Below, in pieces: positions 25,500 through 32,956 of a stretch of DNA of 32,956 nucleotides. This DNA comes from a bacterium. Lineage in GTDB: Bacteria > Patescibacteriota > Doudnabacteria > UBA920 > 2-01-FULL-46-14. The position numbers and the translations under genes are program-made. Positions within the stretch are counted from its first letter, which is position 1. Every line of letters starts with the position of its first letter. The stretch lies in the NCBI GenBank assembly GCA_030700065.1, contig JAUYKH010000009.1, forward strand, positions 1 to 32,956, read 5' to 3'. The notes beneath the pieces were generated by a model. That model was not told where the DNA came from. It ran no database searches and saw nothing but the letters and a program-made list of their open reading frames with translations.

Positions 25500-25742
25500 G
25501 TGACTAACCTGAACTGGAAGTGGATCTTTAAAGTCGTAAGTACAGTGGCAATAATTTTTGGGTTCGGATATTTACTTTTCCTCTACATCCCTATTCAGTA
25601 TACATTCGGTTTACGAGTTCCAAGAACCTTTGACGAATGTCTAAAACTAGGCGGTGAAGTATGGCACGAGACGTTTTCAGCGCGCTGCTCCTACGAGGGA
25701 CATATCTTTGAGGGTAATATTAATTTTCGGATCGATATTTAA
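25500..25742 (+). CDS. small membrane-anchored protein with two Cys in the exported part
   Basis: 80 aa, one TM, FDECLKLGGEVWHETFSARCSYEG; GTG start. Confidence 0.6.
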   Translation: MTNLNWKWIFKVVSTVAIIFGFGYLLFLYIPIQYTFGLRVPRTFDECLKLGGEVWHETFSARCSYEGHIFEGNINFRIDI

Positions 25743-25753
25743 TTTTGATTTCC

Positions 25754-26023
25754 ATGAGTCATATCGTCAAACGCAAGGGGCACACAGAGCCCTTTGATTC
25801 CAGAAAAATTTACGGATCCGCGTATTCCTCCTGCCGCAATGTCCATCTCTCGGAGATCCAGTCTGAAAAAATCGCCGAAGCCGTCGAGCTTCGGATGAAA
25901 AAATGGATTGAGAAACAGGAACAGGTCAGTTCCGAGGACATTTTCCAGGAAGTGATAAAAATATTGAAGGAGCTCGAACCCGACGCGGCCTTTATGTACG
26001 AAACTCATAGGGATATAGCATGA
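25754..26023 (+). CDS. standalone ATP-cone domain protein
   Basis: HIVKRKGHTEPFDSRKIYGSAYSSCRNVHLSEIQSEKIAEAVELRM...VSSEDIFQEVIKILKELEPDAAFMYETHRDIA. Confidence 0.82.
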   Translation: MSHIVKRKGHTEPFDSRKIYGSAYSSCRNVHLSEIQSEKIAEAVELRMKKWIEKQEQVSSEDIFQEVIKILKELEPDAAFMYETHRDIA

Positions 26024-26316
26024 ACCTACGAATCGCAATAGTATTACTCGCCGTAACTGTGGCGACAAGCATTCTTCCTTTTTCACTAGTCACTCTTGAT
26101 GCTGGATTATTACAAATATTCTACCAGGAAGTGAATGGGTATGGTGTTTGCATGGTTCAAGATATTAACTTTGGCTTTCCATTTAGAGTATACCAATATT
26201 ACAGCCCTGGTTGCCCGCCAAACCAATATATTTTTCTCTCTATAATCGGCCTTATCGCGAACATTTTAGTTTATACGGTACTTATTTATATTTATAAAAA
26301 TGCAAGGAAGCTATGA
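26020..26316 (+). CDS. small membrane protein, unknown function
   Basis: 98 aa, two TM segments; start overlaps preceding stop. Confidence 0.6.
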   Translation: MNLRIAIVLLAVTVATSILPFSLVTLDAGLLQIFYQEVNGYGVCMVQDINFGFPFRVYQYYSPGCPPNQYIFLSIIGLIANILVYTVLIYIYKNARKL

Positions 26317-26654
26317 ATTCTGGAGACTTAGCATCTAAAAAATGTGTCCCTTGTGAGGGTGGGGTGGATCCCATTAGTCTTGATCGCGCGCAGGAATACC
26401 TCAAACAGCTTCACCCTGACTGGAAGATTGTTGAAAACGGGAAAAAGATTCGCCGCGAGTTCAAATTCAAGAACTTTCAAAGCGCATTGGATTTTGTAAA
26501 CAAGATCGGCGAGATTGCCGAAAGCGAAGGCCACCACCCTGACATCCAGTTTGGCTGGGGATACGCCATCATCACACTCTGGACTCACGCAATTAATGGG
26601 CTATTTGAAAATGATTTTATCCTTGCCGCAAAAATCGATCAGCTGAACAACTAA
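26313..26654 (+). CDS. pterin-4a-carbinolamine dehydratase (PCD/DCoH)
   Basis: FKNFQSALDFVNKIGEIAESEGHHPDIQFGWGYAIITLWTHAINGLFENDFILAAKID. Confidence 0.93.
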   Translation: MNSGDLASKKCVPCEGGVDPISLDRAQEYLKQLHPDWKIVENGKKIRREFKFKNFQSALDFVNKIGEIAESEGHHPDIQFGWGYAIITLWTHAINGLFENDFILAAKIDQLNN

Positions 26655-26708
26655 ATACCTCTGTCTCTGCCAATTTTTAAGCTCAACATTAATAATAGCC
26701 TTAATCTA

Positions 26709-26758
26709 CCATTCTACATGGACATGCAAATGCATGTCCATGTAGAATGGATTTTTTG
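26709..26758 (+). terminator. terminator with 20-bp perfect stem and 2-nt nominal loop
   Basis: CCATTCTACATGGACATGCA-AA-TGCATGTCCATGTAGAATGG followed by ATTTTTTG; lies between convergent PCD and rpoD. Confidence 0.75.
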
Positions 26759-26798
26759 AATTTATTTAATTTATTTCTCGAGCCTATGAAATCTGTAT

Positions 26799-28019
26799 CT
26801 AATAGTCCCGCAGTTTCTGGATGCTCTTGTGTTCTTTGATGCGCTCGAGGGCCTTGGCCTCGATCTGCCGGATACGCTCGCGCGTAACGCCAAACTCCTT
26901 GCCGACCTCCTCGAGGGTATGAGTAACCCCGTCCTCGATGCCGAAACGCATCCGCAATATCTTCTGCTCGCGCGGATCCAAATCTTTCAATACTTCTGAA
27001 ACATATTCGGACAAAAGCTGGCGGCCGGCCGAGTCCGCCGGCATGGTCGTTTGCTCGTCCACGATAAAATCCCCGAGGCGGGAATCCTCTTCATCCCCCT
27101 CATCCCCGACGGCGGTATCGATGGACACCGTCTCCTGGGAGATTTTTTGCAGCTGGTGAACCTTGGACACCTCAATTCCCATCTCCGCGGCGATTTCTTC
27201 CGCGGTCGGCTCTCTTCCCAGTTCCTGCACGAGAGACCGCTCGGCTTGAGCGTATTTATTCAAAGTTTCCACCATGTGCACTGGAATCCTTATGGTCCTG
27301 GATTGGTCAGCCAATGCGCGAGTGATCGCCTGCCTGATCCACCAGGTCGCGTAGGTCGAAAATTTGTATCCTCTGGTCCAGTCGAATTTTTCCACCGCTC
27401 TAAACAAGCCAAGGTTTCCTTCTTGAATGAGATCCAGAAGCCCCAAGTTCCGGCCCATATATTTCTTCGCAATGGAAACTACGAGGCGGAGGTTTGCTTC
27501 GGCAAGTTTCTTTCGCGCGGCCACATCGCCTTTCCCAATTCTCTTGGCCAGTTCAACCTCTTCATCGCCTTTGAGCAAAGGAACTTTCCCAATTTCCCGC
27601 AAATACATTTGAATCGAGTCGTCATAAATGTCGCCCAAATCATAGCTTTCCGGCGTATCGGTAATGGATTTGCCCCTCGGCCGGTCGGGGGCATCCTTGC
27701 CTTGTTCCCACACTGACGCAATCTCCTGATCTATCACCTCGAGACCCAAAGCCTCCAGTTCGCTAAAAAGTTTTTCAACCGCGCCCAGATTGTCTTCCAA
27801 ATTCGGCATGGCGTGAATGATTTCCGCTTCGGTGACGAATCCCCGCCCTTTGCTTTTCTCCACGACGCTCTTAATGGCGTGATCCCAATCAAAAGGTGCC
27901 GCGGCCACGGCCCGTTTCTTGCCCGCAACGACTTTTTTCACCCGTTTCAATCTTCGAGCGGAACTTTTTCGGGTTATTTTTTTATTGCGTTTAAACTTTT
28001 TCTGCGCCATATTAGTCAC
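26799..28019 (-). CDS. rpoD: primary RNA polymerase sigma factor RpoD
   Basis: [58 protein letters not shown]; region 4 [26 protein letters not shown]. Confidence 0.97.
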   Translation of the reverse strand: MTNMAQKKFKRNKKITRKSSARRLKRVKKVVAGKKRAVAAAPFDWDHAIKSVVEKSKGRGFVTEAEIIHAMPNLEDNLGAVEKLFSELEALGLEVIDQEIASVWEQGKDAPDRPRGKSITDTPESYDLGDIYDDSIQMYLREIGKVPLLKGDEEVELAKRIGKGDVAARKKLAEANLRLVVSIAKKYMGRNLGLLDLIQEGNLGLFRAVEKFDWTRGYKFSTYATWWIRQAITRALADQSRTIRIPVHMVETLNKYAQAERSLVQELGREPTAEEIAAEMGIEVSKVHQLQKISQETVSIDTAVGDEGDEEDSRLGDFIVDEQTTMPADSAGRQLLSEYVSEVLKDLDPREQKILRMRFGIEDGVTHTLEEVGKEFGVTRERIRQIEAKALERIKEHKSIQKLRDY

Positions 28020-29827
28020 CTCGCGTGATATTTGGCTAATTCACGAGTCAGATTGTTAAACTCTCCGGACAAAACTTTCGCCTCCTCCATGCGACCGACG
28101 TGCTCGGCCTGCTTGATACGCATAGAAATTCGGTTCATATGCTCCTTTAGTATTTCGAGTTTGAAGTTTCCCAAAAATTGCTGTTTCATGTCCTGCAGAC
28201 TCCAGTCGGGAAAAGCGTTCAATTCGTTGTCAACGGCGAACAACAACAGTTCGATTTCGGGAGCAAGTTTTGGGTTGTCGGTCAAAAAACTTTTCAATTC
28301 AAATTTTTCAGCATAGATACGTTCGCGCGCCGCGCGATAGATCTCCTGTAATCCCAATGTCGAAAAATGTTCAACTTGGACTTCTTTCCAGTCCTCGGCC
28401 AAATTTTCGCCAAATTTCAGGAGCAGTCCCAAAACGCGGCGCTCCAAAACTTCTCTTTTACTTTTTTTGTTTCCGGAAGGCGGAGTACCTTGCGGCTGTT
28501 TCGGCATTTCGGGAGACCGAAGCTTGCGGTTCAAAAGTTCCAGGAGGATCCTCTCGTCCACTCCGAGCGTCCCCGAAATTTGCTTCGTGTAATGAGAGCG
28601 GTCAATTGGATCAGGCAACAAAGACAAAAGCGGCAGTAAATCTGCCACAACTTGCTTTTTCTCCACGGCGGATTCTAAATCTATATTAGCAAAAATCGCG
28701 TCAAAATAAAAGTCCAGGAAGTTTTTGGCCGACCTTACCTGCTGCTCCCAAAGTCCGCGGTCCCGCCTGACAAGCTCATCCGGGTCTTTGGCCAGACTCT
28801 TCGGAATGGAGAGTATTCGCACATTAAAGCCCAGACTCAGCGCGAGCTCGACCGCGCGCCTCGTGGCGAGAAGCCCGGCTTCGTCAACATCAAAGGCGAA
28901 CACAAGATTTGGGGTAAACCGCTTCAAGGCTTCGAGTTGGGCTGTGGTGAAAGCGGTGCCGGAAGACCCGACGACATTGCCAAAACCAGTAGCCTGCCCG
29001 CCCGTTGGCGCGGCCTCGTGGCAGGTGATCACATCCATATTCCCCTCGACCACGATGACCTGCCCGGCTTTACGGATTTCGCTTTTGGCCAAGTGCAGGC
29101 CATAGACCAAGTGACTCTTGGAATAAATCGCAGTCTCGGGGCTGTTGATATATTTTGAGACACCCTCTGCGTCTTGTAAAATCCGGGCGGTGAAACCTAC
29201 AACTCGGCCATGAATATCAAACAGTGGGAACATCACCCTGCCACGAAACCGGTCAAAGTACTCGCCAGTCTCGTCCTTCCTGACCAGCAATCCCGCCTCG
29301 GCCGCTTCTTTTTTTTGAAAACCCTTGTTCACGATGAAATTCTCGAAAGTATGGAAATCATCCGGGGAATACCCAAGCTGCCATTTCTGAATGGTGTCCG
29401 GCCTCAAACCCCGTTTTGCCAGATAATCCCGCGCGCCTTTGGCACTTTGGCTCTCCTCCAGAACTTTGGCAAAATACCTGGCGGCTAGTTCGTTGATCGC
29501 ATACAAAGTTTTTTTCTGATCGGTTTCCTTTTGATATTCGACTGTGGGCTTCTTGAGCATGACTCCGGCGCGCGCAGCAAGCATATGCAAAGCCTCGGGA
29601 AATTCGACGCCTTCGATCTGCTTGATGAATTCAAAAATATCGCCGCCCAAACCGCAGCCGAAACAGTGCCAAATTTGTTTGGATGGGGAAACCAGGAACG
29701 AAGGCGTCTTTTCCTGATGGAACGGACAAACCGAACGAAAATTGACCCCGGCTTTCTTGAGCTGAACATACTCGCCGATTAGATCGACGATGTTAATCTT
29801 TTCCTTAATTTCTTCGGAAGGGTACAT
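28016..29827 (-). CDS. dnaG: DNA primase DnaG
   Basis: Zinc finger [34 protein letters not shown]; Toprim VVEGNMDVI and FAFDVDEAG; adjacent to rpoD. Confidence 0.97.
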   Translation of the reverse strand: MYPSEEIKEKINIVDLIGEYVQLKKAGVNFRSVCPFHQEKTPSFLVSPSKQIWHCFGCGLGGDIFEFIKQIEGVEFPEALHMLAARAGVMLKKPTVEYQKETDQKKTLYAINELAARYFAKVLEESQSAKGARDYLAKRGLRPDTIQKWQLGYSPDDFHTFENFIVNKGFQKKEAAEAGLLVRKDETGEYFDRFRGRVMFPLFDIHGRVVGFTARILQDAEGVSKYINSPETAIYSKSHLVYGLHLAKSEIRKAGQVIVVEGNMDVITCHEAAPTGGQATGFGNVVGSSGTAFTTAQLEALKRFTPNLVFAFDVDEAGLLATRRAVELALSLGFNVRILSIPKSLAKDPDELVRRDRGLWEQQVRSAKNFLDFYFDAIFANIDLESAVEKKQVVADLLPLLSLLPDPIDRSHYTKQISGTLGVDERILLELLNRKLRSPEMPKQPQGTPPSGNKKSKREVLERRVLGLLLKFGENLAEDWKEVQVEHFSTLGLQEIYRAARERIYAEKFELKSFLTDNPKLAPEIELLLFAVDNELNAFPDWSLQDMKQQFLGNFKLEILKEHMNRISMRIKQAEHVGRMEEAKVLSGEFNNLTRELAKYHAR

Positions 29828-29911
29828 GGCAGAAGGTCAAAACTCAAATGTCAAAAGTCAAAAGATAATGGCCGAGGGCGATCTCCGGAATCTAATAATA
29901 GTAGGGCATTA

Positions 29912-30769
29912 CTATTTAAAACTAGGGAACTGAGATTTCCAACGTTTCTTACCTAATGTATAACCCAACGTTGTGCCTAGAATAAACGTTACAACTAGTA
30001 ATACTATGTTAGCGGTCGAGCTTTTTTGCGGGGCCAATGTTTTATCATTGTTTTCCGTATCGTCTGCCGCAGCATAAACTATTATATTGGCTAAATTTGG
30101 CTCGGTGGCCGACTCCTCTTTGATACTCCTTACGATATTTGTATCGTAATACTTTATACCTTTAATAATACGCAAATCTTCTTTCACATACCCGCCTTCA
30201 AAGCAATCTCCTTTATTAGAAATCAGGATAGCCATCGCATCCGAATTGCGAATCATATATCCCTCAAAAATATGGGGTTGTTCATTGGCACATCCGCGGA
30301 AATCTACCTTAGCCACTTCTTTATTATCCTGAGTGAGAATAGCGCGAAATTCGCTCCAAAAGGTATAACCATCTTCAATATGTTCGGAGAGAAATTCAAC
30401 CTGAACATTAATATTATTCTTTTTCAAACTCACACTTCCAAGATAAGAGAGGTTTTGGTAAGTATCCGCAATAAATTGACTGTACTTTTGCATACCTTCT
30501 TCAGTATATGAAAATTCTTGTAGAAACTGGTCACAGGATTTGACCTCGGAATCCTCGAGAGTAATCATATTAACCTTATGAACAATTGGCGGACATCCCC
30601 GCCCGTCGTTAGCGTGGACGGTATAGTATACAGAATTATCCTGAATTTTAAAGGCAACAGAGGAAATATATGTCGGGCCGCCCACTGTAGCCAAAACTCT
30701 TTCGCCTGATATTAAAAGTGAGAGTATGGCCAAAACAAATATTAACAATTTATAGTTAGTTTTATTCAT
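29912..30769 (-). CDS. exported protein with C-terminal TM anchor, unknown function
   Basis: 285 aa; signal peptide-like start, C-terminal TM then KKRWKSQ. Confidence 0.65.
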   Translation of the reverse strand: MNKTNYKLLIFVLAILSLLISGERVLATVGGPTYISSVAFKIQDNSVYYTVHANDGRGCPPIVHKVNMITLEDSEVKSCDQFLQEFSYTEEGMQKYSQFIADTYQNLSYLGSVSLKKNNINVQVEFLSEHIEDGYTFWSEFRAILTQDNKEVAKVDFRGCANEQPHIFEGYMIRNSDAMAILISNKGDCFEGGYVKEDLRIIKGIKYYDTNIVRSIKEESATEPNLANIIVYAAADDTENNDKTLAPQKSSTANIVLLVVTFILGTTLGYTLGKKRWKSQFPSFK

Positions 30770-30813
30770 GTAAAAAGATAGCTCATTTAATCTGGCGGAG
30801 GCGATGAGATTCG

Positions 30814-30848
30814 CCCCAGTAGTAGAACCTTAGGGTTCACTACGGGGT
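30814..30848 (-). terminator. hairpin downstream of tRNA-Ser
   Basis: CCCAGTAGTAGAACC-TTAG-GGTTCACTACGGGG pairs with one bulge and one mismatch. Confidence 0.5.
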
Positions 30849-30864
30849 AAAAACTCACGAGTGC

Positions 30865-30951
30865 TGGCGGAGAGGACAGGATTCGAACCTGCGAGGGATT
30901 GCTCCCACACGCTTTCCAAGCGTGCGCCTTAAACCGCTCGGCCACCTCTCC
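30865..30951 (-). tRNA. tRNA-Ser (GGA), CCA encoded
   Basis: Minus strand GGAGAGGTGGCCGAGCGGTTTAAGGCGCACGCTTGGAAAGCGTGTGGGAGCAATCCCTCGCAGGTTCGAATCCTGTCCTCTCCGCCA; long variable arm. Confidence 0.95.
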
Positions 30952-31072
30952 TCTTTAATATCCTAAATTTATCTGAATTTATTATGAACCTAGTCTTTAT
31001 AATACCAAATTATTAGTGTTTTCAGCAACAATTGAACTATTCATCCCAAATCTCCAGTCTTCATTTAGCTTT

Positions 31073-31107
31073 GCGTAAAATTCGTCCGGCCGGAGCTATT
31101 TTACACA
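31073..31107. repeat. 35-bp imperfect palindrome copy 1 (3' of PaaX-like gene)
   Basis: GCGTAAAATTCGTCCGGCCGGAGCTATTTTACACA; 29/35 identical to 31677-31711. Confidence 0.85.
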
Positions 31108-31110
31108 TTT

Positions 31111-31641
31111 TTATTTTAACCCAAATACCCGCTTAAGCAGGGGTTCGCCATCAATCTCGCTCACCGTTAGATACCGAAAATATTTACGCAAATTCCATTC
31201 CTTCAAAAGCTGGTCCAGCTCCCCCGTCACTGGATACGGCGCAATATAGACACTTTCTTGCAGGGCGTAAAATCCGAGGGCGCGAAGCTCATTTCGAAGA
31301 TAATGCCGCCATTTGCTGATTGTCTCGGGTATATCGAAGACAATTACCCGCCAATGCCTGTCCCATTTTTTCATTTTTAAACGTTTGAGGTTGAGATATC
31401 GCACCGCTCGCAATTTACCCTTGGGCGTAAGATGAAAAAATGATTGATTATTTTTCTCCTTTTTTTGTACATAGCCCGAACGTTTAAGATTGTAGAGCTT
31501 CAAAAATATATTGCGATGATCCCAGGGAATTTCTTTTTTCATGTACATGGCCGTAAAATCGTAAAGGGACAAAGCCCCCGCTTCCCGCATAACATTTAAA
31601 ACCCTCAAACTCTCTTCATTTAGTTTTCTGCCTCTTTTCAT
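31111..31641 (-). CDS. PaaX-like regulator with Cas2-fold-like C-terminal domain
   Basis: N-terminal winged-helix-like region (KKEKNNQSFFHLTPKGKLRAVRYL) then WRVIVFDIPETISKWRHYLRNELRALGFYALQESVYIAPYP. Confidence 0.8.
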   Translation of the reverse strand: MKRGRKLNEESLRVLNVMREAGALSLYDFTAMYMKKEIPWDHRNIFLKLYNLKRSGYVQKKEKNNQSFFHLTPKGKLRAVRYLNLKRLKMKKWDRHWRVIVFDIPETISKWRHYLRNELRALGFYALQESVYIAPYPVTGELDQLLKEWNLRKYFRYLTVSEIDGEPLLKRVFGLK

Positions 31642-31676
31642 AGCATTTTTCGTAAAGATAACGTTTTAATTCCGAT

Positions 31677-31711
31677 GTGTAGAATTCATCCGGCCGGAAC
31701 ATTTTTACACA
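31677..31711. repeat. 35-bp imperfect palindrome copy 2 (5' of PaaX-like gene)
   Basis: GTGTAGAATTCATCCGGCCGGAACATTTTTACACA. Confidence 0.85.
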
Positions 31712-31721
31712 CTCTGATTTG

Positions 31722-31751
31722 ATTTTAGATGCAAAGTGGATTTCTAGTCAA
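31722..31751 (-). promoter_or_regulatory. sigma70-type promoter of the PaaX-like gene
   Basis: Minus strand TTGACT, 18-nt spacer, TAAAAT; palindrome 31677-31711 lies where transcription would start. Confidence 0.55.
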
Positions 31752-31768
31752 GGCCTTGAAAAAAATAA

Positions 31769-31798
31769 ATTTGCCGAACCCTCGGGGGCTCGGCAAAT
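31769..31798 (-). terminator. rho-independent terminator
   Basis: ATTTGCCGAgcccccgagggtTCGGCAAAT on the minus strand followed by TTATTTTTTT. Confidence 0.75.
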
Positions 31799-31818
31799 GC
31801 GAACATACTGATGAGAAA

Positions 31819-32109
31819 CTAGACTGACACTGCGGCGGCTTTGGGTTTCCTAAGCGACCGGACGAGTTTGTTGGGATTGGTCACGCCGAAACGATAAATC
31901 TTCGTCCTCTTTTTTCCATTCCCCTCGATGCTAGTGCTAAGCAGTTTTACACCGCAAACGCAAACGCTTCGAGGGTCAAATCCGTTGCGAGCACCGAGGC
32001 TCACGCTGAGGATAAAAATTTTCGGAGTGGCCCTCAATCCAAAATCACCATGCCCTAGCTCGCGACTAATTACCTCTCTCAAGCACTTCTCTTTACTCTT
32101 GATCCTCAT
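31819..32109 (-). CDS. small basic protein, unknown function
   Basis: 96 aa; SD-like GAAGAGGAGG upstream of ATG and a terminator just downstream. Confidence 0.6.
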   Translation of the reverse strand: MRIKSKEKCLREVISRELGHGDFGLRATPKIFILSVSLGARNGFDPRSVCVCGVKLLSTSIEGNGKKRTKIYRFGVTNPNKLVRSLRKPKAAAVSV

Positions 32110-32224
32110 TCATCCTCCTCTTCAACTTGTGTTGGTGGTTACATCCGCCCTATAACGATGACCCGATACTGTGAATTGACTCTAAATTAAAGCAAATTAA
32201 ACGAGATGTCAAATGTTTTATCCA

Positions 32225-32956
32225 CTAAAACAGGGCTTTTTGCGCGGCCGTCTGTTGCGCAAATTCTTTTCTTTCTTCTTCGCTGAATACTTTAATTATT
32301 CCGTAAACCCCGTCATAGCCGGGAGTTTTGTGGACTTTTTCTTCCCGAACGCGGCGCACTGCCTCGGCCACAATCTCACCACCGATTTTTGCCACTTCGG
32401 GAATTGGCAAATCGAGAATCACGGCAAATTCGCTGCCGGCTCGTTCGATGAGCTTCCAATAGACATTCTGCACGGTTTTAGTTTTGGGACCTAGATCAAA
32501 ACAATCGGCCAAAACTTCTTCAAGCGGAACTAAGTGTCTTTGGGGTATTGCATTCTTCGGGACAAACCCTTCTTCCCTATCGGCCAAATCTTGAACGCGG
32601 GACAGCACGCCAACGGTCAACTTTTTGCCGCACACTGGGCACTCGCCGTGGTTTTTTCTCGTCTCTTGGGGTTCCATCGAAACTTTGCAATTCGTATGCC
32701 CATCCAAATGATATTTCCCTTCTTCCGGAAAATATTCGATCGTAAATTTGAACCGCTCTCGGTCTTTTTCTTTGATTATTCTGGTAAATTCATTGTAATC
32801 AAATTTTCCCTCCGGGATCTCCATCACATTCGCTTCACGGCCAATCCGCGGCAGGGAATGCGCGTCCGAGGAAGATAATATTGCTAACCGATCGTTCTTT
32901 GAAATTCGCCAGTTCATGGCCGCGTCAGAGGATAGCCCGGTTTCAATCGCGTAAAT
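32225..32956 (-). CDS. Endonuclease Q-like protein (5' end outside the window)
   Basis: Frame open to the edge: IYAIETGLSSDAAMNWRISKNDRLAILSSSDAHSLPRIGREANV...FTIEYFPEEGKYHLDGHTNCKVSMEPQE...CPVCGKKLTVGVLSRVQDLADREEGF. Confidence 0.85.
   Translation of the reverse strand: MYAIETGLSSDAAMNWRISKNDRLAILSSSDAHSLPRIGREANVMEIPEGKFDYNEFTRIIKEKDRERFKFTIEYFPEEGKYHLDGHTNCKVSMEPQETRKNHGECPVCGKKLTVGVLSRVQDLADREEGFVPKNAIPQRHLVPLEEVLADCFDLGPKTKTVQNVYWKLIERAGSEFAVILDLPIPEVAKIGGEIVAEAVRRVREEKVHKTPGYDGVYGIIKVFSEEERKEFAQQTAAQKALF

Noticed and set aside
27051-27716. 221-aa plus-strand ORF
   Set aside because: Antisense to rpoD; shadow ORF.
31073-31711. Cas2-fold-like protein plus repeats as a CRISPR locus
   Set aside because: Only two repeats about 600 bp apart with a gene between them, no spacers and no cas1. 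PaaX-type regulator is the simpler reading.

Overview
This 33-kb window is compact bacterial DNA. The gene style (many small membrane proteins, GIY-YIG ORF beside a tRNA, short perfect palindromes between genes, MacAB pump with no visible TolC) suggests Patescibacteria/CPR, but that placement is inference only. From left to right: (1) a CsoR-controlled minus-strand operon and an adjacent thiol/redox block (CcdA, DUF1573, Cys-bearing membrane proteins); (2) an ECF sigma / anti-sigma-like / MacA-MacB efflux operon with DUF5666-like proteins; (3) a decayed ORF, then tRNA-Asn whose 5' half is duplicated around a GIY-YIG ORF; (4) a Gmad2/GerMN lipoprotein-like gene and an ArsR-type regulator bracketed by two related perfect palindromes; (5) a tightly overlapping operon of Leu/Glu-type dehydrogenase, PaaK-like adenylating enzyme, E1/ThiF-like enzyme, Acg-like nitroreductase, 7TM-type histidine kinase and IMPase, divergent from a CheY-like response regulator; this is the best candidate for an undescribed system (small-molecule synthesis plus sensing); (6) rhodanese, P-type ATPase, a 43-aa CxxC-tailed protein, a His-rich membrane protein and a second CcdA; (7) small genes, a standalone ATP-cone protein and a PCD; (8) dnaG-rpoD, tRNA-Ser, a PaaX/Cas2-fold-like gene bracketed by 35-bp imperfect palindromes, and an EndoQ-like gene cut by the window edge. 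All calls come from reading the sequence by eye; no database search was run.
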